DNA of 50,936 bases, taken from contig CAMCWV010000013.1 of assembly GCA_945882915.1 (NCBI GenBank), positions 1 through 50,936 of the forward strand. The letters are read 5' to 3'. Every line of letters starts with the position of its first letter. The first letter of the stretch is position 1. Source of the stretch: Waddlia chondrophila WSU 86-1044 (lineage in GTDB: Bacteria > Chlamydiota > Chlamydiia > Chlamydiales > CAMCWV01). The notes below the pieces were generated by a model. The model was not told the origin of the DNA and did no database searches. It was given only the letters and a program-made list of their open reading frames with translations. Shown here in pieces: positions 37,301 to 44,755 of the stretch. The position numbers were made by a program, and so were the translations under genes.

Positions 37301-37884
37301 TGGATGTCTTGCAGTCTATTGAGGTTGATTTGCGTGTGTTCAAGCTTGCGCAGCGTTTCTTTTTTGCGCATCTTAAACCTTTGGATGCCAGCGGCTTCTT
37401 CAAAGATTTCGCGGCGAGCTGAAGGGTTGAGATTGATGATCTGATCGATTTTCCCTTGTTCAAAGATCGAAAATGAATCTTTGCCAAGTCCGGATCCCAT
37501 GAGGATCCCGTGGATATCTTTGAGTCTGGCGGGGCGGCGGTTAATAAGATATTCAGAGTCGCCATTTCGGTGGAGACGGCGGGTAATGCAGAGTTCTTCG
37601 AAGTCTACGGGAAGAGAGCCGTTAATGTCGGTGAGTGTAAGCGACACCTCTGCAACGTTTAGCGCCTTACGCCCGGAGGTTCCCGCAAAGATGACGTCAT
37701 TCATCTTGTCACTGCGCATAGAATGAGCAGAGAGCTCTCCCATTACCCAGCGGAAGGCATCGGCAATGTTAGATTTGCCGCAACCGTTTGGCCCAACAAC
37801 CCCCGTGACTCCAGGATGGAATTCCAGCGAGGTTTTGTCCGCAAACGACTTAAAACCGAAGAGAGAGAGTTTTTTTAAACGCAT
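34351..37884 (-). CDS. smc: Chromosome segregation protein SMC
   Basis: 1177 aa. Walker A GPNGCGKS (31-38), a first coiled coil (about 170-500), a hinge (about 510-670, VHPLYERFTPDPAYAQAL), a second coiled coil, signature LLSGGEKCM (about 1075) and Walker B CILDEVDAPLDD (about 1105). It is a homodimeric condensin ATPase that organises the nucleoid. Start ATG 37884. No scpA/scpB neighbours are seen. Confidence 0.96.
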   Translation of the reverse strand: MRLKKLSLFGFKSFADKTSLEFHPGVTGVVGPNGCGKSNIADAFRWVMGELSAHSMRSDKMNDVIFAGTSGRKALNVAEVSLTLTDINGSLPVDFEELCITRRLHRNGDSEYLINRRPARLKDIHGILMGSGLGKDSFSIFEQGKIDQIINLNPSARREIFEEAAGIQRFKMRKKETLRKLEHTQINLNRLQDIHREVDKRVIDLEKQAKLAREYKQNKERLETLEKNLLATRWKTLAQQQTKSNQDLAKLQEKKTTLLEDEQKLKTLIAQLKLSIGTQEESLEKQNGLVYKAHQAKEIKEIELRSHQERLEEISKKEHIWQKDLDSLQTQKKTSAAQHVQNQQWHEELRKVLAEEEARFHAARAELFGLEEHLSKRHHQLGEIQQQQLKALQAEENLHRQLQQMQTELASHQKRVSLLQEKKAKLQQRALDFSESNAQLRTQLQNASANIDTQRKSLSALDQQSAELTATLGAQQISLKELTRETTELSVRKKILEQLRDEMEGLSSGAKRLLKESASAKSPLHKKVHPLYERFTPDPAYAQALAATMQFYAETLVVETQDDLALVLAFAEKFHLTDFSLFCLEHLAKASNSAPKKGSLLQHIEKGEIPSHFLSNVELTSDHSPLSSTGLITVTQNGVIIDSLGVLFSLTQDNVKGGSNVFLRKTELTTLSTRCAEVKEQQTVLEQACAKISKELSTLQMQRAETDRHIRRDEMKLVEINFSLQRAIADLATSQSETNATEAELTSLEKGSKKLQAPLEEVLKKHTAAKIHSGELQKSVETLKAESLQEQKGLDVKRSEQRQREGIIKKLSKDVQELLHNLGVYEIKEQAHTKQEQLLSQELASTDELKTKLKNLIETTSKILQEAEANSTEVSKTQAVLKQALNTTKEKLQGTEVQLTKELTSMKELEERAHRQEVQKAQQATSQAAISQELLERYQIEKESLPDLDTNLKTSVQEAETEVRRLRKDVEASSQVNMASIEDFETQRQRRDLLSTQLEDLQGSKNELSSIIKELDGESGHLFKQTFESIRDCFRKNFAILFNGGEADLKFADSEDILEAGIEIIAKPPGKQMRSISLLSGGEKCMTAMALLFAIFEVKPSPFCILDEVDAPLDDTNVRRFTELLRQFLEKTQFIIITHNKRTMSIADILLGISMQEKGVSTVLALELQSQLAGVSP

Positions 37885-37941
37885 CAGTTATTAAGTGAGA
37901 GGGTAAAAATCAAAGACTATTTCAAAATAGGCCCATTTTGA

Positions 37942-38070
37942 TCAAGAAATAAGCAGCAAGCTGTCGCGTCGCTGCTGCTCAAGCCCGCGGCATTGACAGG
38001 TGCGGTCACTGCGCAGTTGCTGCTGAGCAAGGCACAAGACAGGCAACTTGCAGCCATAGCGCGCGATTAA
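37942..38070 (+). pseudogene. GC-rich coding remnant of unknown origin
   Basis: A short open frame without a start, ending at TAA 38068-38070, encodes an Ala/Leu/Gln-rich stretch (LLLKPAALTGAVTAQLLLSK). The DNA is markedly richer in G+C than the AT-rich sequence on both sides. It looks like the 3' end of a lost or transferred gene. Family not recognised. Confidence 0.35.
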
Positions 38071-38160
38071 TAAGCAGTTGCTAAAGGCGTGTTATTGTTT
38101 TTAATTTAATTGCGTATTTTGTTGTGTCTATCTAAAATATTATGCAATTAATTTTACATA

Positions 38161-38320
38161 TACTCCTCTTAGTTGAAAACGAGAATTTGGGCTAGCGCGA
38201 AAGCTCCCGCGGCTGAACGATCGCAAGTGCCTTAGTATTAGAAATACAAAGGGCACTTGTGATCGTTCAGCCCCGGGGCTTTGGCACCGTCCAAGTTCCC
38301 GTTTTCAACTACGAGGAGTA
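38161..38320. repeat. Family A element, core variant A2, with paralogous empty site
   Basis: 160 bp with TA at 38159-38160 and 38321-38322. The same upstream sequence without the element occurs before the next gene: AATTTTACA-TA-[element]-TA-GATTAACAAAATTACAAGG here against ATTTTAGA-TA-GATTAACAAAATCAC at 39289-39316. This shows insertion with duplication of TA. Confidence 0.92.
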
Positions 38321-38349
38321 TAGATTAACAAAATTACAAGGTTCATTAT

Positions 38350-39186
38350 ATGGATCCACTTTTTGGTCCGCCTCTAATAACTCCTGTTTTTAGTTTTCAA
38401 CCCCCCCTCAATGAAAGGGTGCGTTCTTTTGATGACCCCTTGAGGGCCGACGTTTCATCGTCATCAAGTTCCATTTTGCGAAAATTGGCTTTTGAACGAG
38501 CGGTCCTTGTTCGAGGTAGAAAAGTGTTTGTCTTAAATCACCACCACAACTCACCGTTTTCGGCAACGGCAGCTTTTCTAGCGGCAGCATCAGCATCCCA
38601 TTTTCCTTCATCCGCTTGTCGAAAATTGGCTTTTGAACGAGAGCCCCCTTTTCGAGGTAGAGGGGTGTCTGTCTTAAATCATCACCACAATTCACCGTTT
38701 TCGACAACGGCAGCTTTTCTAGCATCAGCACCCCATTTTCCTTCATTAGCAGCGTTATTAGACGCTTTGCAGGAGACGAAACCCAGAGGCAGCCCCTCTT
38801 TTTTAAATCCAGCTCCCTCGGTAGGCCCAACTAGTTTAAAGGCGAGGAAATTAGAACCGCAAAAACCCGCATCCGACTTGCCAGGTCTTGATACTGTTCC
38901 GGTGCTTAGTCTTTCTGCCTCAGATTTTCTTAATGGATTAGGTGTTACCTATTTAGATTCTTCGAGCTCTTCTGAAGAAGACGGGGAGGAGCGGTTTTTT
39001 CCCTCAACTTCTGATGCCCCTTCTCCCTTCCCCTATACAGCACATTCACCGCCCCCAGCAACAGCTCAAAGTCCTGTTGAGGTAGCTGCGGTGCAGGTTC
39101 TTGCTCGTTCTTTAATGCCTCCTATGCCTACTCCCCAAATGGAGAGTCTGGGATCGGACCTGCCACCAAGCAAACGCTTGTTTTGA
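38350..39186 (+). CDS. Pro/Ser-rich protein, truncated paralogue of the next gene
   Basis: 278 aa; start ATG 38350 in the same context (AAGGTTCATTAT) as its neighbour. It matches the N-terminal 200 residues of the 928-aa protein and opens MDPLFGPPLITPVFSFQPPL against MDARFGTPLVTSVFSSQPPL. A unit of 47 codons is duplicated (38479 and 38620; RKLAFER, RGR, VLNHHHNSPFS). The last dozen codons come from family D DNA (matches the reverse complement of 1-36), so the frame was cut by recombination at TCTGGGATC. Possible decayed effector gene. A run of seven C lies at 38401-38407. Confidence 0.65.
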   Translation: MDPLFGPPLITPVFSFQPPLNERVRSFDDPLRADVSSSSSSILRKLAFERAVLVRGRKVFVLNHHHNSPFSATAAFLAAASASHFPSSACRKLAFEREPPFRGRGVSVLNHHHNSPFSTTAAFLASAPHFPSLAALLDALQETKPRGSPSFLNPAPSVGPTSLKARKLEPQKPASDLPGLDTVPVLSLSASDFLNGLGVTYLDSSSSSEEDGEERFFPSTSDAPSPFPYTAHSPPPATAQSPVEVAAVQVLARSLMPPMPTPQMESLGSDLPPSKRLF

Positions 39187-39325
39187 GACTTCCCAAATTA
39201 CCACTAAAGACAAATAGGTTAAAAGCGTGTTATTGTTTTTAATTTAATTGTGCATTTTGCTGTTTCTATGTATAATTTTATAAAAATAATTTTAGATAGA
39301 TTAACAAAATCACAAGGTTAATTAT

Positions 39326-42112
39326 ATGGATGCCCGGTTTGGTACGCCTCTAGTAACTTCTGTTTTTAGCTCTCAACCCCCCCTCAATGGAGGGGTGGGT
39401 TCTTCTAATGACGCTTTGATAGGCCAGGGTTCATCGCCATCAAGCTCTGTATTTCGAAGCTTGACTTTTGAAGGAAAGGGCTCTCTTCAGGGTAGAGGGG
39501 TGTCTGTCTTAAATCGCTGCGACAATTCATTGTTTTCGCAAACGGCAGCTATTGCAGCAGCGGCACCCCAATTTTCTTCATCAGCAGCAGAGTTATTAGG
39601 CACCTTGCAGCAGGCGAGACCCAGAGGCTCCTCTTCTTTTTTACATCCATTTCTCCCATTAGACCCTAATCTAGAGGCGGGGGGATTCGACCTGGATGGG
39701 CTAGGTCTTTTCCGTTTAGATTCTTTTGACCCTTCTGAAGAAGAGGGGGGGGAGCTGTCTTCTTCCTCCGCTTCTGATGTCCCCCCTTCTCCCTTCCCCT
39801 ATACAGTACCTTCACCGCTCCCATTAAGAGCCCAAAGTTCTGTTGAGGTAGCTGCGCCGCAGGTTTTTACTCGTTCTTTAATGCCTCCTAGGCCTATTTC
39901 CCAAACGGAGTCTGGGATCATTCTCTGCCCAGTTCCAAGGGGCTCTCCCCAGCGCTCGCCGCAAAAACCAAAGTGTGGTTTTAATGGACTCTTTTCTCCA
40001 TGCAGAGCGCCTATGGTTAGTGGGGATACAGATGCCAAGCCGCCTGCTTCTGAGGTTGCTGTAGATAGATGGATACAGTCGAAATCTTTTGAGGAGTCTC
40101 CAAGAAAGGCAATACGCAATTGGACTTGCAGAGAAGAGCCTAATACTACACTCGTTGTAGACCAGGTGAATAAGTGTCTTCAATCAGTTACTAAGGACCC
40201 TCTCAAAAGATTCATCGAGGCCCTTTTCCCTGTTCAAGGAGCAGCGCCCCCCATTTGCTCTGAAAGTCATATTATTCAGCTTACCGACGTGTTCATTACA
40301 GTGATCATGCAAAAAGGGAAGAAGCCAAGGGAAAAAATTGAGGGCTTAATAAGCGCTTTTGGGTGGTTAAAAGAGGGTTGGATTAAAAAAAAAGAAATGT
40401 CTAAGGGGATCGCCAAGGCCTTCTTTGATTCGCTGGAAGAGCTTACCTCCCAAAGCCATCTTTATGTCGTTGCCTACTTTTTAGAGAATTACCTGAGAAA
40501 ATACTACGCAGGAGCGGCTCTTTTCTTTTTAGAAGAAATGGGGAAGGATGAGTATGCCTATCATTCAGTTAGTCTTCGAGATATCTGGAAGCTTTGCCCT
40601 CCAGAAAAAAATGATAAGTACATCTATTATTTACACGCAACGAATTATAACTTAGTAGTCGATGTCGTTACCAATTTATGCCCTGAAGCTTACTCTCGTG
40701 TGGTCCAAATCGTGACAAGTGAGATGGAAGATGAAGAGGCTTTGAAGTCGATGAATATGATGAGAAGCTCACTCCTCATTAACCGAGAAGCTCCCTATTT
40801 ATGTGAGACTCATAAAGAAGGGATTTTGAGACTATTGCATACAATTTTCCAAGAAAATAGGAGCTGTTACCGCTTTACACATAATGAAGCCTATCAAACC
40901 CTTGTGAAAGAAGTGGAAAAAATTCACCTGCTCGATCTTGGACATTTTACTGGTCCCCAATATGGAGGAGGGAAGCTTGTGGGCTTCCACTTACCCCCTC
41001 AGGATCCGTCCCAATTTACAGTATGGCATAACGATTTAGAGATTGAAGCCATTTACATACAATACCCACGGCTTGTGCAAGATAATGGTCTTTTCCAGGC
41101 TGTTTATGGTGCGACAACCACAAGTGAAAGGATTGTCAAGGCATCTAGCGGTCTTGCTACTGCTTTTCATAGCGTCGACAGAAAGCCTTCGAGTTTCTAT
41201 CCGTTTTCTCTAGAGACTTTATTGCAATGTTTGAACCAAGCAATTACCTGTCCTTTTCTTACTCTTAGAGAGGAGCTGCCGGCGCAAGCTTCCGCTCAGG
41301 GCTCGTCTTTAGTGCGTGTGATAGGCCGTTTTGAGGATCCTGACCGCGGGGCTATTTTTAGTGAGCTTTTGATCCGCACAGAAGGGTCTACAGAAGGGTC
41401 TATAAAGAAAATTGCAACGGGTTTCCCGTTGGTTTTAACAGAAGAGCACCTTACATTAGAGGCTTCGATTCCTCTGCTCGATAGGCTGCAGTTAGAGCTG
41501 GAATCTGGCAAGAGGGTCCCTTTTGTTTTGGGCAAGCAAGAAGCTAAATCAGAGGTCAAACCAGAGCTTAAATGTCACGCAGAAGAAGTGTTATTGGAGC
41601 GGGCGGCTGTTTTAATAGGACCTCTTAAGGCGTCGATAGCTGTAATAAGAGGTAGCCCGGGAAAAAGAAGGAGCCCTTCTTCTAAAGAGCATTCTCCTCA
41701 GGCTGTGTCACCAGTAGGTGGCGTGCTCAGAAGCTCTCCAACTGGAGGGGGTCCATTCATAGCAGGGCAACGGAAAGTTGATGTGCAAGTCAGAGAGAAA
41801 GTGAAGAAGGAGTTAAAGGTATTTCTGATGCCTCCAGCGAATTCTCTTATTATTCAATCTTCAAACAGAGGCTTTTGGTGCCGTGCTGATGCGGCTCAAA
41901 CGGGCAAGCTGCTTATTCGGATGTCGTTTCAAAACTTCCTTGGGGAAAGTTTAAGCGCTCTAATCAAAAAGCAGCTTAATGACCAGCACGGACTTAAAAT
42001 GCCTGCATGTTTAGAAGGCTTTGAAAGTCCTTATTATAAAATGGACGAGGTAAGCTTCTTTACAACATTAGACGTTCTGGTCGATGCGCTAATCCTTAAA
42101 TACGGCCTCTAA
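39326..42112 (+). CDS. Large Pro/Ser-rich protein, candidate secreted effector
   Basis: 928 aa, no signal peptide or membrane segment. Residues 1-250 are low in complexity, rich in Ser, Pro and acidic stretches. Residues 255-560 are helical. The part REKIEGLISAFGWLKEGW then MSKGIAKAFFDSLEEL and YVVAYFLENYLRKYY recalls the helix pattern of eukaryotic MA3/eIF4G HEAT-like domains; this is a visual resemblance only. Residues 560-750 are mixed, 770-810 form a basic linker (SPGKRRSPSSKEHSP), and 815-928 a compact domain. Runs of seven C (39377-39383) and eight G (39745-39752) lie in the coding region. No known family recognised. Confidence 0.75.
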   Translation: MDARFGTPLVTSVFSSQPPLNGGVGSSNDALIGQGSSPSSSVFRSLTFEGKGSLQGRGVSVLNRCDNSLFSQTAAIAAAAPQFSSSAAELLGTLQQARPRGSSSFLHPFLPLDPNLEAGGFDLDGLGLFRLDSFDPSEEEGGELSSSSASDVPPSPFPYTVPSPLPLRAQSSVEVAAPQVFTRSLMPPRPISQTESGIILCPVPRGSPQRSPQKPKCGFNGLFSPCRAPMVSGDTDAKPPASEVAVDRWIQSKSFEESPRKAIRNWTCREEPNTTLVVDQVNKCLQSVTKDPLKRFIEALFPVQGAAPPICSESHIIQLTDVFITVIMQKGKKPREKIEGLISAFGWLKEGWIKKKEMSKGIAKAFFDSLEELTSQSHLYVVAYFLENYLRKYYAGAALFFLEEMGKDEYAYHSVSLRDIWKLCPPEKNDKYIYYLHATNYNLVVDVVTNLCPEAYSRVVQIVTSEMEDEEALKSMNMMRSSLLINREAPYLCETHKEGILRLLHTIFQENRSCYRFTHNEAYQTLVKEVEKIHLLDLGHFTGPQYGGGKLVGFHLPPQDPSQFTVWHNDLEIEAIYIQYPRLVQDNGLFQAVYGATTTSERIVKASSGLATAFHSVDRKPSSFYPFSLETLLQCLNQAITCPFLTLREELPAQASAQGSSLVRVIGRFEDPDRGAIFSELLIRTEGSTEGSIKKIATGFPLVLTEEHLTLEASIPLLDRLQLELESGKRVPFVLGKQEAKSEVKPELKCHAEEVLLERAAVLIGPLKASIAVIRGSPGKRRSPSSKEHSPQAVSPVGGVLRSSPTGGGPFIAGQRKVDVQVREKVKKELKVFLMPPANSLIIQSSNRGFWCRADAAQTGKLLIRMSFQNFLGESLSALIKKQLNDQHGLKMPACLEGFESPYYKMDEVSFFTTLDVLVDALILKYGL

Positions 42113-42177
42113 CCCCCATCATTTCTTGCGCATTTTGCAGAAATAGAATTCTGATGTATCGTGACCCTCCATAAATT

Positions 42178-42586
42178 CTGCAAGAGGGAGAGTCAGAATG
42201 CAGCAGCTCCCACTAAAAGTTTATTTTTTAACTCCTGAGAGACAAGGCGATTTTATCAAGAAAGCTTTGACGCTCACAGAGGGGTGTTTTGGCGGGGCAA
42301 GCGCATAAATAAATTTTTAAGTGGTCTGAACACTTTCGCGGTAACAGTTCACATACCCAAAGCGACTTTGTCAAGAAAGATTTGACGCTTATAGGGGGTG
42401 TTTTGGCAGCCTTACGATTGAAGTGGCATTGCTCGCTTTCCTCTCTCTCTATTTTCTCTCACGTTCTCTGTGTTTCAAAAATATTGATACCAGTTTTTTT
42501 TTAACCACAGAGAACGTGAGAGAAAATACAAAAAAGTTTGTAACAGTTCACATGCACCGACGAAGGAGGGGTATGTGAACTGTTAC
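42178..42586. repeat. Two family B long copies, inverted
   Basis: 42190-42300 matches the tail of B long (CAGCAGCTCCCACTAAAAG, then CAAGAAAGCTTTGACGCTC). A second copy runs 42341-42586, from half of the palindrome (GTAACAGTTCACATACCC) to the full palindrome (42540-42586). 42296-42340 carries a family F-like piece. Confidence 0.75.
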
Positions 42587-42796
42587 CAAAAAACTTATGT
42601 GAAAAATTTAAACGAAAAACAGCACAGAGTTATACATTCCGTCCACCTCATTGCGGGGCATTCTTTTGAATTTATTTTCTTTCCAGCGGGAGCTGCTGAT
42701 TCCAAGGCATAAATCCCTCCCTATTAGAAAGAAGGGGATTTTACGCCAAAGTGTTACCTATGTTTTTGGGTTGTACCCCCTGAGTTACATCCCTAG
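42587..42796. other. No gene seen
   Basis: AT-rich sequence between the B copies and the end of the rluA-type gene. A Gly/Leu-rich open frame at 42651 overlaps that gene on the other strand and is not supported. Confidence 0.4.
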
Positions 42797-43738
42797 TTAT
42801 CCCAAAAGGTGGAGCGCGTGGAGAGCTTGTGTGAAGTCCTCGGGAAGAGGAGCGCGGACCTCTACGAGCTTCTTTGTGAGGGGATGGGAAAATCGAAGGA
42901 CTTCGGCGTGAAGAAGCTGTCTAAGTGCTGGGAATTTGGACTTGAACTGCTCTCCATATTGATGGTCTCCTAAGATGGGGTGGCCTATAGAAGCGAGGTG
43001 GACCCGAAGCTGGTGTGTCCGGCCTGTTTCTGGAAAGCAACGTATCAGAGAGGTTTCCTTCCCACTCTTTTCTAGCTTCCAAGTTGTTTTGGCATACTGC
43101 CCCCTTTGACTTCCCCCTTCTTTGTTTACTGTTCCCCAAATTGTCTGCCCTTCGTATTTACGTAACGGGCCAAGATAGTCTTCAATAATACCACTTGCGT
43201 GCATAGGAATCCCGTCAGAAATAGCGACGTATTCCTTATGGACCTCTCTTGCTCTAAAAAGCAGGATGATTGCATCTTCAATTGCTTTGTTTTTTGCAAA
43301 GAGGAGGGCTCCTGTCGTGTTTTTATCAAGGCGGTGCATGAGAATGATTCTTCTGCATCTTTTTTGTAGCCAGGTGGTTAGGTTTGGATCGTCAGAGGAG
43401 ATCCCCGCCGGTTTATTGTAGATTAAAAGGGAGCTGTCATCGTAGAGGATCTCGGTTTCGTTAAAAGGCTTTCTTGGTATGGCCGAGGTCAGCGCGCCAG
43501 CCTTTAATGAGATGACCCAGCCAGGGGAGAGTATTGTTGAGGCAAAGCGTTCTGTTTTCCCGTTGATAGCGCATCTTCCGCTGTCAATAGACTTTTTTAT
43601 TTCCCGTCTAGAGAGTTTAGATTCAATTTTTTCGTATATAAAAAGGACAAGAGGTTTCCCAGCATCTTGAGAAGAGGCTTTCCAAGGACCTGTTACTGGC
43701 CTTGCTGAAGATTTTATTTTTTTCTCTTTTTCATCCAT
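42797..43738 (-). CDS. RluA-family pseudouridine synthase
   Basis: 313 aa from ATG 43738; a further upstream ATG (43774) would overlap the fabI promoter. An S4-like RNA-binding domain is near 35-85 ([17 protein letters not shown]), and the catalytic motif HRLDKNTTG (about 165) carries the active Asp. [19 protein letters not shown] is near 275. It converts specific uridines in 23S rRNA or tRNA; the RluC/RluD type cannot be settled by eye. It is divergent from fabI. Confidence 0.9.
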   Translation of the reverse strand: MDEKEKKIKSSARPVTGPWKASSQDAGKPLVLFIYEKIESKLSRREIKKSIDSGRCAINGKTERFASTILSPGWVISLKAGALTSAIPRKPFNETEILYDDSSLLIYNKPAGISSDDPNLTTWLQKRCRRIILMHRLDKNTTGALLFAKNKAIEDAIILLFRAREVHKEYVAISDGIPMHASGIIEDYLGPLRKYEGQTIWGTVNKEGGSQRGQYAKTTWKLEKSGKETSLIRCFPETGRTHQLRVHLASIGHPILGDHQYGEQFKSKFPALRQLLHAEVLRFSHPLTKKLVEVRAPLPEDFTQALHALHLLG

Positions 43739-43751
43739 CTGTTTTCTGTGG

Positions 43752-43757
43752 TATAAT
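43752..43757 (+). promoter_or_regulatory. Probable -10 box of fabI
   Basis: TATAAT 40 bases before the fabI ATG. A weak -35 candidate (TTTCAT) is 17 bases upstream. Confidence 0.5.
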
Positions 43758-43797
43758 TTTTTCCTTAAAAACAACCAGTCTAGTCTACGGAGGAAGC

Positions 43798-44709
43798 ATG
43801 CTAAAAATCGATCTAAAAGGCAAAAAAGCTTTTATTGCAGGAGTTGGCGATGATCAAGGGTACGGATGGGCGATCGCTAAAGCGCTAGCCGAGGCGGGTG
43901 CTACTATCCTTATTGGGACATGGACACCTATCCTCAATATTTTCAATCAGAGCTTGAAGGCGGGGAGGTTTAATACTTCAAGGCGCCTTTCAAATAAAAC
44001 TTTAATGGAATTCGGCGGCGTTTATCCTCTTGATGCCTCTTTTTGTGAAATGGGCCAAGTTCCCCCAGATATTCGCGAAAATAAACGGTACAAGGAGATG
44101 GCAGGATACACTGTTTCTGAAGTTGCCAAAGCTGTAGAAAAGGATCATGGCAAGATTGACATTCTTGTTCACTCTTTAGCTAACGCTCCCGAAGTAAAGA
44201 AGCCTCTTTTGGAGACTTCTAGAAGTGGATACTTAGCTGCAATGAGCGCATCTGCTTACTCTTTTATCAGTTTGCTTTCTCACTTTGGGCCCCTCATGAA
44301 TGAGGGGGGATCGACCCTTTCTCTTACTTATAGGGCTGCAGAAAAAGCGATCCCTGGCTATGGCGGGGGAATGAGCTCGGCAAAAGCTGCTCTTGAAAGC
44401 GACACCCGTACGCTTGCTTGGGAAGCAGGGCGTCTTTGGAAGCTGCGTGTGAATACGATCTCTGCCGGAGGTCTTCGTAGCAGAGCTGCCAAGGCTATTG
44501 GATCAGACAATTCTGTGAGCTTCATCGACCAGATGATTGACTACTCAGAGGCTAACGCTCCATTGCAAGAGCATTTGGAGGCTTCTCACGTTGGCGGTGT
44601 TGCTGCGTTTATGCTTTCTCCTCTTGCTACAGCCATTACCGGTGAAGTGCTTCACGTTGACTTCGGCATGAACGCCATGGGCGTCGCTGTCGAAAAAAGC
44701 TTGAAATAA
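43798..44709 (+). CDS. fabI: Enoyl-[acyl-carrier-protein] reductase FabI, plant-like type
   Basis: 303 aa from ATG 43798, with GGAGGA upstream. NAD-binding [20 protein letters not shown], then [20 protein letters not shown], and catalytic Tyr188 and Lys196 in [15 protein letters not shown]. This spacing and the long insert near 50-100 are those of chloroplast and chlamydial FabI rather than of E. coli. It reduces the last step of each fatty-acid elongation cycle and is the triclosan target class. A terminator follows. Confidence 0.96.
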   Translation: MLKIDLKGKKAFIAGVGDDQGYGWAIAKALAEAGATILIGTWTPILNIFNQSLKAGRFNTSRRLSNKTLMEFGGVYPLDASFCEMGQVPPDIRENKRYKEMAGYTVSEVAKAVEKDHGKIDILVHSLANAPEVKKPLLETSRSGYLAAMSASAYSFISLLSHFGPLMNEGGSTLSLTYRAAEKAIPGYGGGMSSAKAALESDTRTLAWEAGRLWKLRVNTISAGGLRSRAAKAIGSDNSVSFIDQMIDYSEANAPLQEHLEASHVGGVAAFMLSPLATAITGEVLHVDFGMNAMGVAVEKSLK

Positions 44710-44723
44710 GGCTTCTAAAAACA

Positions 44724-44755
44724 AAGGCTTCGCCTTTGGCGGAGCCTTGTTTTTT
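44724..44755 (+). terminator. Intrinsic terminator of fabI
   Basis: 11-bp stem AAGGCTTCGCC / GGCGGAGCCTT with one G-T pair, TTT loop, then GTTTTTT. It also reaches the stop codon of the converging gene. Confidence 0.88.

Noticed and set aside
40500..40530. YAGAALF in the 928-aa protein as an eIF4E-binding motif (YxxxxL plus hydrophobic)
   Set aside because: Such a short pattern is common by chance and lies inside a predicted helix bundle rather than in a disordered region.
42651..42911. 86-codon frame antisense to the end of the RluA-type gene
   Set aside because: It overlaps a well-supported gene and has no family features.
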